Positions 49,597-62,000 of a stretch of DNA of 62,000 bases are shown here, piece after piece. The notes under the pieces were generated by a model. It was not told where the DNA came from and made no database searches. It saw only the letters and a program-made list of their open reading frames with translations. This DNA is from Branchiostoma floridae (Eukaryota > Chordata > Leptocardii > Amphioxiformes > Branchiostomatidae): NCBI RefSeq assembly GCF_000003815.2, contig NC_049980.1, forward strand, positions 12,096,591 to 12,158,590, given 5' to 3'. Positions within the stretch are counted from its first letter, which is position 1, and every line of letters starts with the position of its first letter. Position numbers and translations under genes: made by a program.

Positions 49597-52369
49597 CTAG
49601 ATATACTCTTGTCTTGTATCAAAGCTACTAGCATGTAACAAGATTGCAGAGGTACATGTACTGTTAACTTGATGTAAATACATATAGGCTATAAACAGCC
49701 ATTTCATCTACTAGACAAATCCATTTAATACTGTAAGCATAAAATTAAAATAACATTAGCAGTCATTAGTCATAATACAATAATACATGTTAACAATAAT
49801 TACTCTTTCTTCATCATATTTTGGATTTTCCAATTTGTACATGTGAAATGTGATATGCCTGTTATAGCTCCTTTTACCACTTCTCCCTTAGTTACACACA
49901 GCAACAACATGGACCCATCACCCCAATCTTACTGTAGATAGTCACTTATCTGCACAATCATCATGCATACCTAACTCTCATTATGTGGCCAGAAAAGATT
50001 ATTTGAAATTGCATTATTCAACAGATACAGCTATGAATTTTTGATAGCAAAAAAATAGATTGAAACTGTTTCCAATAAACAGGATACGAGTCTATGACTA
50101 TCTATACTGAATACTTCAAAGCTTTGGGTGCAATATATAGCATATAACAACAGAAATTCTCTTACAAATAATTGGCAGTGAATATAGAGACTGAGGGAAA
50201 GAAGTTAATTCCTACATGTATATTTTTCCAAAGGAATTTCAGTTTGCACTGAACATACATGGTAGATGAAAAGACAGTACAAATTATATTTCTAATATGA
50301 AAAAAAAACAACTTTGGTCCAACCACTGCCTTATCAACGGGATGATTTTTAATTTTAGAAGCTTAGCTTCATCTTTTATCATCCACTTCACGACGATTAT
50401 GCTGCACGTAAATTTCACCTGAGCTCTATAGGTATGTACATGTACATTGAAGAAGCATTAACACTTGCACCATAAACATGAAGCACCTGAAAGAGACCAT
50501 CTAAAACATTTCAATATTCTCATACCTCAGTTGTGGCAGTTTACTGCTTGTTCTCCGCTAAGAGTGAACTGGCGTCGTGAAAAAGCAAAAGGGAAGAAAG
50601 ATCTCTTATATATCATTACAGCGATAAAGGCCATTGGCTAATGTTGTGGACTAGTCCATTCAGTGAGAGGGGAAAAGATGTCCTGATTAACTTTTTGGGG
50701 TTGGTTATCTACTGTATTATAAATCATATGGGCATAACAACAATAAGAACATCCTTAGAAATTTCCTCAAAATCCTTTTTTTTTAAAAAGCTTGGATGTT
50801 AGCTTAGTTACAAAATGGCAATGCAATCTAGTGCCAGCACACAAAAGGAATGCTAAGTACTTGAACTTGCCACTTGTGGTATTGTTGGTAGCGTTTACTC
50901 AGTTACCACATAGTTTGCACAGTTTCCCAAAACACACTCTAAAACATCCTATAAGTGATGAACACTTTCTGCCCATTTATGTGACATTTCACGATGTAGC
51001 ACAAAATTGATAATGATAAACTGCTGCGGTTACTTACTGTATGTATTAAGAGTACAACTACATGTAGTGGAGCCTCAATTACGATGTTCAAAAAAATGTG
51101 TAAAATGTTCATTCTAAATTTCATTGTATCAATTTCAGTGACAGTGGAATTTTTCTTATAGCCAAGGCAATACTGGCAATATATGAGGACACCATAAAGT
51201 GAATCGTAATATTTGAACCATGTTTGCAGCATACTCTTCTGACAACAGCTTCTTTTATCATTTTGTAAAATAAAAGTTTCTTGCCTTCTGACAGAAAAAC
51301 AACATACGTATAAAAACATCATATAGATTAAATCAGAAGGTACAAGTCATCCATTAGTCAGTGTTAGGGAGTAACAAATGAAAAGCTGGGAAATAAAGTC
51401 TAGTCATTTATCAGTTACATCTACAATATCTATTGTTCCCAATTTTTACCATGAATTTTACTTTCTTTTACAACAGAAGACAGATCAGGGCAAACATGTC
51501 AGAATGATTTACGATCATTGTTGTCTGGTGGCGTCGTTAGAATACTGGCTTCAAGTTCAGACAAAAGAGCCTGCCAACAACCAGGGAAGCTTTCAATGAG
51601 ATAATCCAGTATATCTGCTTCTTCACAATTCTGTCATTAATCTTTTGGATTTCTTTAGCGGCAAAGAGAATTACCGAAATAAATACTATTGGCATGGTTA
51701 TGTATAATATATTGTAAGTGTAACTTTACTTTTTTTCTAGCTGACTAAAGCTTTTTGGCACAGTTTATATTGGTTGCAGAGTTAGGCAGCTTGGGGAAGA
51801 TTTTTTTTAAACTTGGGAAGTAACTAAGTTCATAGAAGATTTGTGAATGTCCATTTCATTTTTGGGCTGGTTTGGCCTAGTATGAGGTCTGCTTCATGTG
51901 GCTATTCTTTCACATTTGGCAACTCATGTAATAACCTCAATATGATATGACTGCCAGACAAGTTGATTCTAACTGTCACACTTCACTGCCAATTGGTGAA
52001 ACATATACTGTGACTGTGAGACCTTGTAAGTTTTTGATAAAGATATTAGTTTATTACTGTAAGAAATGTAACTGAGTGGTGGACTACATGTATATTGTAT
52101 TTCTTTTACAACAGTCCCCTCCAAACTTTTCAGAGAAATATCTTTTTAAAAAAGGAAAATTTCTCTTATCTGTATAATCTTACCCTTAATCTTAAGTCCT
52201 TGTTGACATTAACTTCAGGTCACCTGTTCAATGTTTAAAAGACAATTCTTGATACCACAGGCTAATGTTCCATTATTGTCCATTATTCATAGGCAACATT
52301 AACAATTATGACTTATACTTCAATCATTCTGATGAAATATTGATGTATTTAGACAGGCACAGAGACAGT
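49597..52369. other. non-coding, nothing firm
   Basis: AT-rich. The 127-codon minus frame at 50939-51322 is low in protein-like features and follows no splice logic. I see nothing else. Confidence 0.5.
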
Positions 52370-52650
52370 AGAATAGAAGCAGGGTGTGGCTCCAAACAGA
52401 CCAGCTCAGTTGACAGAAACCAGACCCTTTCGTGATATCTGGCAATTACCCCAGGTAAAACAATCAATTAGCGGATCTATTGTTACCGAATCATGAAATG
52501 AAAGAGAATAAAATAAGTGCATGTTGTCATCTTCAACTCAGACAGCAGACAGTAATGATTCATGGGAAATGAAAACTGGTCCATGTTCAAGGTGAACGTT
52601 GGAGTAAAGCACACAGTTATTGGTCCCAATAAATGCATTGATCTGGAAAG
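52370..52650. promoter_or_regulatory. candidate conserved non-coding element
   Basis: The element contains CAATTACCCCAGGTAA, AATTAGCGG-ATCT-ATTGT (52466-52483) and TTATTGG-TC-CCAATAA (52617-52632), a perfect 7-bp inverted CCAAT pair. The AATTAGCGG plus ATTGT pairing also occurs at 37617. The density of site-like words and absence of a frame suggest an enhancer. Confidence 0.4.
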
Positions 52651-52777
52651 GACTGATGGCACTAGTTACTGACAGGTGCATTCTTTAATGCTAAGTAAAC
52701 TTATTTTTTTTGTCATATTTTTCTTTTCTTTACTTTTTTATAAAGAATGTGCGTTCTCAATGGCTTGTGTTTTCTAC

Positions 52778-52951
52778 TAGTCTCCAAGCAGACCCATCGG
52801 TGCCTTAGAAATCGTATCAAAGCTGGCCAGGGACTTAGTATAGCGGCACCAGTTTGACTCCCTTAGCCGGCTATCTCCCTTTGGCCGGCTATTCTCCTTT
52901 GCCAGATTTGGTACTATCTCTAAGGCACCGTTGGGTCTGCTTGGAGACTAG
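52778..52951. mobile_element. hAT-like MITE, 174 bp, clean ends
   Basis: The terminal repeats (52777-52809 and 52919-52951) are complementary over 33 bases with one mismatch, beginning CTAGTCTCCAAGCAGACCC. TTTTCTAC flanks both sides (52770-52777 and 52952-52959), an 8-bp target duplication typical of hAT. Inside, GCCGGCTAT-CTCC-CTTTG is tandemly repeated with small changes. There is no coding capacity. High end similarity suggests a fairly recent insertion. Confidence 0.93.
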
Positions 52952-52959
52952 TTTTCTAC

Positions 52960-54234
52960 TGCAAAAACTACAACATTCACAGTGGTGACACCATTCTATC
53001 ATTTTTTGCCTTGGTCTTCTGGAAGTCAAGTGTAAAAAGTCATTGCTCAATAAGTCAATTCATGAGGATTGCATAGTAGTTATATGTATGTAAGACCTTG
53101 TTGCAAGGCAACTGCTGCCACGTGACTGACAATCGTTCCCTGCCAATCAGAGAGCATGTAGCCATGTGGCACAGTGGGTGGTCTTCTTGCCACACAGGCA
53201 AAGGTCAACAAGGGGGTCAAGTATGGAAGCCAGAAATTAAAATACTTATAACCAAAACACAGCCTCCAAGACACCAGGCAGAGTGCAAGTAGCTCAGTTC
53301 ACACTGTCCCTACAGCTACAAACAGAATTCAATGTTTACAAATTTAGATTCCGGACAGAAACATCAAAATCCACTGTTTTCTACCTCTACACTGACTACA
53401 GAATATCATCATTGAATTAGTATTTAAATTAAAGATACCATCTTATACATGTTAGACTAGTAAGTAATATGGCTTTGATTTGGAAGGGAAAATGTTTTTG
53501 AAGAACCTGAAGAAACTTTTCAAGGTTCAGCTTAGGATATTTGAGCCAATTATGGCAGATTTGCCAAGTCAAGAAACCAATTTGGACAAAACTAGTAGGT
53601 TTGTTTTCTTTTGCAGTGGTTTTATTCTTGCCTCTTAACTCTCAACTGCAAATTAATGACACCTTTAATATGTATTTCTGTTGTATTACTATCTTAATAC
53701 AGAACTGCTTCAACTGCTTCAAACCTCCTTTTTCTCCTACTGCGAAATAAAACTGAATACCTGGTCCAGACCTATAACTTTCAATGCTAGACAGGAGACA
53801 CATAATCTTCAGAAACTCCTATATTGTACTTCACCTTTTCAGGTTCACCTGACACATGGAGATGGAGCTGATATAGTTTCAATCTTCTTCGGGCACATTG
53901 GGATAAGACTAATATATTTTCAATCTACCTGTGGCAACTCTAACTTACTATCTTTTCACAACCTTAGAAATATGTCAGGAACTGACAGCTTTGAACAATA
54001 GCTGTGGGCAACCTTGGTCACCTTTCAGATAGAACAGACAACCAGTCTGTCAATCTTTTGCAATCTCCACCTTCATAATCTTCCCCCCAAACACCTCTTG
54101 GATCTTCTTTGTAACTTAGAGGTGAACTTCCTATTGATAAAGCACTCTTGACATACATACTAACACCCTTTCTTGCCTCTGGCTTGCTTTAGAGATTGGT
54201 ACAGGGCTAAAACTCAGGAGAGAATTTACTCCCC
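52960..54234. other. non-coding; promoter-like words at 53095-53165
   Basis: TTGCAAGGCAACTG (X-box-like), CACGTGAC (E-box) and CCAATCAGAGAG (CCAAT box) lie within 70 bases. Nothing downstream looks like a first exon. The rest is AT-rich. Confidence 0.3.
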
Positions 54235-54590
54235 TTCCTGGCTACCATGTTTTATTGCTTGGTAAATCAATACATGACTGTATATATAACACTGAACGTG
54301 CAGAACAAAAGGAAAATGTGTAAATCAATGACTGTAAAGTTCAAACTTAAGAATAAAGAAATTACATATAAGTACATGAACAAATCAATGCACAAGTGTT
54401 ATTGACTGTTATATTGTGGGAGCTCGTGAAGTCCATGACACTGTAACTGTAAGAATAGAAGAAAATTAATGCATTGCCTTGTAGTTGTACAAGAACATTA
54501 GCCCTATAGGCCTAGGCTTATGTCCTTTGTGTAGTTGTCAGTATTCTTAATCTGTAATAATATATCAGACAAGCTAACCCTTAAGGCTGA
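54235..54590 (-). CDS. weak candidate terminal exon, minus strand
   Basis: After an excellent acceptor (GTTCATTTTTTTTCAG) 28 codons are open (SALRVSLSDILLQIKN...) to TAG at 54504-54506. A poly(A) signal AATAAA (plus 54251-54256) lies about 250 bases beyond, a plausible 3-prime UTR. No upstream exon can be linked. Confidence 0.2.
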
Positions 54591-55195
54591 CTGAAAAAAA
54601 ATGAACTAGAAGCTCAAACAAAGACAGAATCACAATGACATGTCAAGTAGCTAATATCTAAATATGCAATCTACGCATATCACCATGTGTGGGATTCCAA
54701 TTCTACACCTTTAGCCCTAGGCAGTGGTAATAGTAATACTATACTTTGACTTGTACTTGTTTGACAGAGTACTAAGGCAATACATCTTAGCAGTAATAAC
54801 ACTGTATGCTCTTGTACAAAACTTAGCACAAAACTTTGAAATGAATGTAGTCAGATAAGACTGCCATGAACTTTATTGAAACCAATTTGACTTTTTCATG
54901 ACATCACATGATGCTATTCACCAGCCATTTATATTCTGATCATATCATCACTGAAGCTCATCTGTGTTGGAAGTATTCATAGTACAATGCTAAACTTTCT
55001 TTCAAAATGTCACTTTTGACATTTAGGAGTTTGATATGCATATCATCAATGAAAATCTAGATCAAATGTACACGATCCGTGTATCTTTGTGTTGGAAGAA
55101 AATTTAGCATTGAACTATATTCTGATCATGCCTTAAAAGTGGGCTGAGATTCAAAATCTGTGACCTTCTCTCTGTACTTTGTGTATTTAGTTTTT

Positions 55196-55210
55196 GATGA
55201 TGATGATGAT
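55196..55210. repeat. (GAT)n microsatellite
   Basis: Five GAT units. Confidence 0.85.
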
Positions 55211-58200
55211 TATCATGATGCATATCAAAATCCTAAATTCAAAAAGCAAATAACATAAACAGCATCATCAACACTTAAGAGTTAGTTTTAACCGAAATCT
55301 AACAGTATTACCAATAATAGGCAATATGATTCGAAACAGTTCTGATAAAACATACAAACTCGCAATTGAAAAAAACAACACTTGTAAGCATCATGAATGC
55401 CAAATTTTGCACCTGTATTCTCACAAATATGTCTCCTGTCGAACACTAAACACCAGTTTGAGCACTTCGACGAGATGCACCAGTGCTCCCTGCATACCAA
55501 GATGGGACTTTATTGTACAGTAGGGTGTATGTATGCAGCACTTTATATTCCACAGGTACTACTTCTCCTATTGCAGGGTAGAGCAACATCTGAAGCTAAC
55601 CAAGTTGCATTAGATATGGTAGGAATAAGAAGAAATCTATGATGTAATAGAGCTGTCTTCATGAGGTAATCCGTGAATGCACATTCTGACCAACTGTTTT
55701 CCTAATAATTTTCCGTGAACTACCAGATATGTACCAGAATTGTTTTCAAAATACTTGATGTCTGCCTTTTATGCTGTTCTTGGGAGCAGTAAGTTACTTA
55801 GCAGTTACTGTGTATGCTACAGTCTTGATCTTGAACTGGTGTATACATGTACCTGAACAAAATACATATTCAGAAAAAGAAGTTTGATTGATAAGTCAAG
55901 GTCTGCTTTAGACCTACAACAATTACATAGTCATGCAAGTGTTGGTTATTGTCTACTGTGTGGGCGACGGTTGTCTTAAGACACATGGTCAGAGTATCGT
56001 GGGACACCAGCAGCGCAGGATTCCATTGCAGTGCGCACGTGACCCACAGTGACATTGAAAATAGCAGGAGAATTGCCTCTTTCGTCATAAAGTAGATTAT
56101 TTTTTGTGTGTTAGCAACAAGCGTTACCCCGTCCATGAGACGAGGAGTGCATTCTCAAAAAAAGGATAAGATCGACAAGCCCGTACAGAGATGAGAAAAG
56201 CTGTGAACCTAGAGTTTGTGGCTGCCGGCGGTAATTCATATCAAGGAGTTGGGGCATACCAAGGATGTAGCCACTGGTGGCAGGGCATAGCACTGGAACA
56301 GGCAGTTTCTGATGAAAAAAAAATGTTTCCATTGCTGACTACATGTATATTTACATAGTTTTTCTTTCTGGACAGAAAAGAACACGGCTGGTGATGTTGC
56401 ACTCCTGCTTATCAGCACATTTCATTTGCTGACGGTGATTCGGCTTTAGACATGTGAGGAATAATCGCGAGCCCCCACTGAAGAGTCGCATGACCAGGTC
56501 CAAGGTGGCCGAACGATGATTAGAGGAAAAACTGTTGCACTTGCAGTCTTTACTTGATACGAACTAGAACACCGTCTGACTGGAGATGTTTTGAATATTA
56601 ACGAAAAGTCGCATGACTGCTATCTCTCTAAAGTTGTCCCGGCTGTACCATTCTAGGTTGTCCCCTTCTTGTTCTTCACAGTTTGACCTTTTGTCTAATC
56701 TAAGCCAAATAAATGCTGACATGATTACATCCATTTCTTTGCTAATAAAATTTATACACTCTCAAATTCTACACCAAAATTTGAATATTGAAACACCTTT
56801 ATTGCCAGAAAGAAATTAAAATCATTAATTCATCTACTTATACTTTTATGGAGAATGAAAATGTAACCATCAGGCACATCGCCCAGTGCCAAAGGACAGC
56901 CAAAAGGGTCAGAGGTCAAATCAAATCGTGGCAATGACTACCCACATTTGTTCCAGGTCAACAGATATGAAAAGACCTGATGCCAGGAGTTGTTCCTGCC
57001 AGGACACCTACAGAATAGACCTAAAATAAGGCCAGAAAGTAAATAAAAGGTAACAATACGAGCCAGAAATCAATTACCATGGATGGTATAGAGAGAGAGC
57101 CAGAGATTCAGTATGTTACCTGATGCTATTGTGACACCCTATCTTTATACCAGACCATGACATTCATGAATACAATCCACATCTGTTGGGAAAGTAGAAC
57201 CTAACATTTTACCTCAATCACATGCCATCCAAAATAAATCATTTACTATCTAGACATATTATGAAATATGAGCAACCTTCAACAAATCTATCAATGTGAA
57301 CTTCACACAATCAAATACATGTATGTTGGTTCAATATTCATGTTCACTTCTTAAGAATAATCCATTATATGCTACTATGGTGATTACTTAAATGTGAGCA
57401 CACATTTACTCACAGTGTAATTGTGTGTGCCATTGTCGAAATATCACTACTCAACATGCTGTCTCTACTGTACTGTAATACATATATGGTTTAACTTCAA
57501 GCATAGTGTGCCGTGGGCATTGGTAACTTCCGAGGGGAAATCCTTCAATAAAGGTGCCTGTAGGTATTTCACAAATTGCATATTGATTCCATACTTTCAC
57601 TGATTTTCGTTTTTTCTAGAACTCTGCCGCCTTTAGGCTATTCTACAACACTTACAACATGTAATCAACTGAAACACTGTGTCTTAAAAAAAACTTGGAC
57701 ATATACCAGAGCACAATACTTATTGAGCATGCTGTCCTCGGGCAAGAAGGAGAGTAACGGTTGAATATTGATCTCTTCTGCAGAACATCAGTCATTTCCA
57801 CCACATATGTATTCAAACATTGAAGGCGAAAAAGGTAATATTACCCAGGAGCATTCTTCCTACAGTCCGCTAAGGCACCTTGAACAGTTACAAGAATACC
57901 AATATAAGCTTGCTTTCATTTGACTTAACTTAAACTTAGTCTAGGTTTTCATCTTCCAAGTCATAAGGAAGAGTCAAGAAGTTGACCAAAAATGGCATTC
58001 ATATGGTATTTGAATAGTTATTCAGTTTTAGAAAACTCCACGTTTCACTTGGGCATTCTTCCACTACAAATGGCCGACTTCTTGACAAATACATTATATG
58101 AAGCAAGAGGCATAAATGACACATAAATCCATAGCAAAATTGCAAGTGGCTTTGTAGTCTATAATACTGTGTAACAGGGCTTAAATTACTTTATTTTCAT

Positions 58201-58751
58201 ACTCAATTATGTTCATTTAAGTTCATCCATGACGGTAATGGACACTATATAAAGAATTTGAACTCTATTTCCCTAGACATAGTAATGTACTTACCAACAA
58301 GCTTTCAAAGTGACATAGGCTTTGGGTCATTTCAACTTGAATTAAGGGGACTGATCGAAAGCTCGTTTGTAAGCATTTTACTTTGCATATGAAAATAGCA
58401 AACAAAATCTTTATACAATATGCTATTTCTGTTTTCTGAAATATGAATATTTTCAAATTTCTCCTCAAACTGCAGGGTGGGTATTTGGAGGCCTGATTGA
58501 CATTATTATGGTCTCCCCACAGAGAATCATCTGTCCTCAGCAGACAATAGAAATAAGGTCAATAGTTTGCCAACTGTCAACAATGACGTATTGAAGCTTA
58601 ACCACAAAAGGTCAAATGAGGGATTTTTCTGAGCTGCTTGAAACACAGTTCACTGAAGTGTGTAAATAATGTTAACTAATACTGAAGTTCACGGTTTGAT
58701 ACAATATTTGTATCATTTTTTCTTCTCAAGTACCCACACGTACATTTCTCT

Positions 58752-58780
58752 TACATGTACGTGTACATGTACATGTATGT
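58752..58780. repeat. (TACATG)n microsatellite
   Basis: TACATGTACGTGTACATG and onward; one unit carries a C to G-type change. Confidence 0.85.
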
Positions 58781-61398
58781 TGCATGGAATTTGTTAACAC
58801 TGATTATTAACAATAAGTTTCATGTGATTTCAATGCATTTTCACTTCATGTTTTGATATTACAACAAATCTCCGCCTTGCTGTTGTCCAAGCCCAAGACC
58901 AACCTGTCCTCAACACTGGGTACAAGGTGTCTGTGCTAGGCCTGGCATACAACTTTAATTAACACATATGATACATGTATATGTTTGCAGGTAAGCTGTG
59001 ATACAGGGACACCTAATCCTCATAATCAATCTTAGATTTTGTTTTGCTTTGCTAATTTTGTTCTAGTGAATTTACCAGCCAACTTCAGGTTCTATGTTGG
59101 CAGGCAGGGATGGAAAACTTTTTCAAGAAGTGATCATTAACGTTGATACTGCAAACAATAGTACTACCTCCGTGTGAACCACAATGGATCACACACTTCA
59201 GATATGAGACTTATCAACCACCAAGTTGCTGACACCTCTACTTGGCATCACAAGTGCTTGCACAAAGTATAAATCTGTCTAACTAATCATACACAATACA
59301 GACACGTACCAGGCAAACTCTATTGTTACCAGCCTGGCCAGTATCAAATTAAGTGTACAAAATGATGGATATTCATGACTCGACAGGCATAGTTTGCAGG
59401 TCGCTATCCCAACCTCAATCATAAATTTCCTAGCACAAGACAAACCACACCTCAACCCCATGCACCATACTCCTCTATCTTAGCTATCATGCCAGTACTT
59501 CATTTTCCCAGGCTTCCCACAAGTGCAGAGGTGAATCCCACAACGACGTCGGGCCTACAATACCAATCAACCGCAAAACAGCCAAGTGCTGTCCTCGCAA
59601 TACCTGGAGACTTACCCGTCATCAAATCAATTGTGTTGTGCACACCCACAGTTGGCTGAGCAAACTACTGGTTATTTGTTATGATCAATATATAGTAATA
59701 GGTCCATGCCAAGTGGTTCAAGCTTGTGGGTTGGGTTATTGATTCTGGTATGTATCAAAGTAAGCAGGAGCACAGACATTTGTTACAGACCCCACGAACA
59801 TCAAGACTGAGGGAAGTGAACAATGAATAGACCTTTTGAAAAATGGCAAAAAGCTGGTGTGCCCAAAGTCAGGCTTTAGCATAATAATAAAACAAACTTG
59901 GAGAAAAAAGAAATTAGCATACAAACCAATTGTTGAACACATAGCTGTATTTGCCCATGATCCCATGCATACAGGATCACCAGTAATGTTCACCTGCATT
60001 GGATTGTCAATCTCTCTAAAGAAGTTAAAGTCTCCAAATGCTCCTTTTTCGTTTATCGATTTTTATTTAGATACACAACCTTTCATAGCTGATAACATAA
60101 TATGAACCCAAAATATGTAGTTATCTACACAATATTATAGAAGGATAACTAGTGGGCTCTAGCAAGAAATTCCAGCGGTTTTGCACTAGTACATGGTACT
60201 AGCTGGTGCCCACCCCTTGGGCCTGTACTAACTGGTATGCATTATAGTAACTTATCACTCAAAATCAATGAGAATCTACATTCAAATAGATGTTGGTAAT
60301 GGTTGACAATGATAAGAAATCTGCAGCCTTGCCTGTTACAGTGATTGTACCAATTCTTTTGTGTCAATTAACACATGTACATATACAATGGCATTCTAGA
60401 AAAGAAACCCCCCTCCCTCCATATAGAAATGGTTTACCATTGGTAATGATGAGTAAATTTGTGGTGGTCGCACCCTGAGCAGAATTCAATTTTCAGCAAT
60501 GATATGGACTAACAAGATGGAACTGTTGGACATCGCTGCAGGACAGGCTTGACTTTTGGTGATTGAATTGTCAATACCAGGGCAGACTGGACCCAATCAA
60601 GTGGTATAGCCTATAGGGCTTTTCAGAGTACCCTGGAGCAGGATATCCGACCTTCTGGAACATACTAGTTAAAACACAATTTCAAAGGAAAGTCAAACTC
60701 ATGGAAAGAGCTACAGTAGACAGTTTTGCAAGTGTATGTATTGCAGAGTACAAAAAAATAGATCTTTTCCACATACCACCAGCCAATATACACGATGTAC
60801 ATGTATGATACTAGAAGTCATATCAGGTCACACATCCCAGATCTTTTGCATAGTCCTTGGTGATACCTTCTATATCATGTTCATTTTGGAAGGGGATTGG
60901 GGCCGTTCTATGCCCAGTTACTAAGTTACCTTGCATAGACTGATGGATGTAGGTTGATGTTAAGTTTAACCCCGCTAGGTTGTTTATGGTAAGTTCTTAT
61001 CAGACAATCTTTGCTTCGGGGTGTTTTTCTAAGGTAGCAAACTGAACATTCCAACATCAGATATCATCATGTTAAATAGATTATAGACCTTATCATGTTT
61101 CCTTTATTTTTAGGGAATTTTTTATCCTACAGCAATATGTTTCAATGGGGAGAAGAAAGTGAGGTGTGTCCCCTTTCTGATAACAATAATGTACTAATAG
61201 TGATAGATATACACATACATTTCTTTCTTACAGAATATCTTCAAAAATCATGCTGCTATCCTTCTCTCGTTATACAGGCAAAAAAGAAAAATGGCTTTTA
61301 TGCTGGAAAACAGTTGCAAACAAATGGACAATTTGGGATACAGTCTATTTTTAACTTGTGTACAGCATACTACACAACATTATACAAATGTTTACTTA

Positions 61399-61863
61399 CA
61401 GGGCTTCAAATTCATTTTTTTTAATTAGGTGCATTGGTGCTACCAGCCAAAAAACTTGGGTGCACTAGAAAAGTTTTTGGTGCACCACATAGAATAAAGT
61501 AGAATGTCAGGAAAACTTAATTACTGCTAGTACTTCAGCAAAAAAATGGCAGAAAAGTTGTAAATAGAATATCAAAGGAAAATTACAATATTAATACAAA
61601 TTTTATTGTTATATCTATAATGCTACAGTTTTGCAGTATTGAAAATTTTGATGAACACAAATATCAACTTCAAATTCTCAAACAAATACTATGACAAAAA
61701 TTTTCTTATCTTTTTAGCACTTAGATGTCAAGAATATGGTTTATAGTAAATTATACTGGTAATATATAGTATACTTTGATACTTTATATCCACCAACAGA
61801 AAGAAATTGGGTGCACAGCTCCAACTTTGTTGGTGCATATGCACCCCAGTATTTTCAGCCCTG
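61399..61863. mobile_element. hAT-like non-autonomous element, 465 bp
   Basis: The left end CAGGGCTTCAAATT and right end ATTTTCAGCCCTG are inverted. Flanking 8-mers TTTACTTA and TTTAATCA match at 6 of 8 positions, an aged target duplication. GTGCACC/GGTGCA words occur near both ends. The interior is AT-rich with no transposase frame. Same family as 45962-46107. Confidence 0.82.
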
Positions 61864-62000
61864 TTTAATCATAATCATAATTTTCATATCCAGATACTGA
61901 ACTATTTCTCCTAAACGTAAAGGTAATACATGTAGGCTTGGCAGAAGCTGACTTCTATTAGTTCTAAGACACTGATTGACAATTTTATAACTTCCAAAGA
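61864..62000. other. non-coding, nothing seen
   Basis: The window ends in plain AT-rich sequence. Confidence 0.5.

Larger units (their letters stand above)
54591..61398. other. non-coding; constrained-looking block at 55950-56620
   Basis: The (GAT)n run at 55196-55210 and palindrome TGATATGCATATCA at 55032-55045 stand out. 55950-56620 is CpG-containing and complex, and holds AGTCGCATGAC twice (56484-56494, 56607-56617). Weak minus-strand exon leads (donors at about 57411, 58290 and 59608) have short open segments and mediocre acceptors. A TACATG microsatellite lies at 58752-58780. No gene was recognised. Confidence 0.4.

Noticed and set aside
50939-51322. 127-codon minus frame
   Set aside because: Low-complexity, hydrophobic and basic runs with no recognisable domain; the internal donor-like CATACA/GTAAGT lacks a matching exon.
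58168-58195. CAGGGCTTAAATTACTTTATT, possible third hAT end
   Set aside because: No inverted partner end or target duplication was found; could be chance.

Overview
This is a gene-poor stretch of animal nuclear DNA. It shows AT-leaning composition, no bacterial-type ORF packing, three assembly gaps, short degenerate transposons of DNA type, and many TACATGTA-type microsatellites. That combination fits a marine invertebrate, and a cephalochordate such as amphioxus is my best guess. The species call is inference and no protein in the window proves it. No complete protein-coding gene could be recognised. Almost every open frame over 60 codons looks like a chance frame. 

What can be supported falls into four classes. 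(1) Mobile-element remains with readable ends: a 0.97 kb inverted-repeat element at 23313-24283, a 174 bp MITE at 52778-52951 with 33 bp terminal repeats and an 8 bp target duplication, two members of one hAT-like family at 45962-46107 and 61399-61863, and a GC-rich fragment at 29871-29996. (2) Two long hairpins (4878-4969 and 9406-9493) and several local duplications, the best being a diverged 110 bp direct repeat at 27795 and 28206. (3) Candidate exons bounded by good splice signals and open in one frame. The strongest lie on the minus strand at 47872-48024, 40663-40774 and 24832-24904, with weaker ones at 30952-31012, 45285-45490, 49478-49596 and 54504-54590. Plus-strand candidates lie at 2721-2870 and 20729-21051. 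The peptides are mostly cysteine-containing and look extracellular, but no family could be named, so they are leads and not a gene model. (4) Islands of higher complexity and higher CpG that look like conserved non-coding elements, near 22.5-22.9, 26.9-27.1, 28.85-29.35, 32.3-32.7, 33.5-34.2, 36.4-36.65, 37.0-38.1, 39.7-40.0, 40.6-41.3, 47.5-48.0, 52.4-52.65 and 55.95-56.6 kb. 

Layout. 0-22 kb is mostly featureless AT-rich DNA with two hairpins and small repeats. 22-30 kb holds the inverted-repeat element, a candidate exon and a duplicated module. 30-48 kb is the densest run of enhancer-like islands, with homotypic or palindromic homeodomain, Sox, POU and SRF-type sites. 48-62 kb returns to sparse DNA with one clean MITE and a hAT copy. 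The overall picture is an intron-rich or intergenic regulatory territory, perhaps of a minus-strand gene whose small exons are spread over tens of kilobases. No functional claim here has been tested by alignment or expression data.
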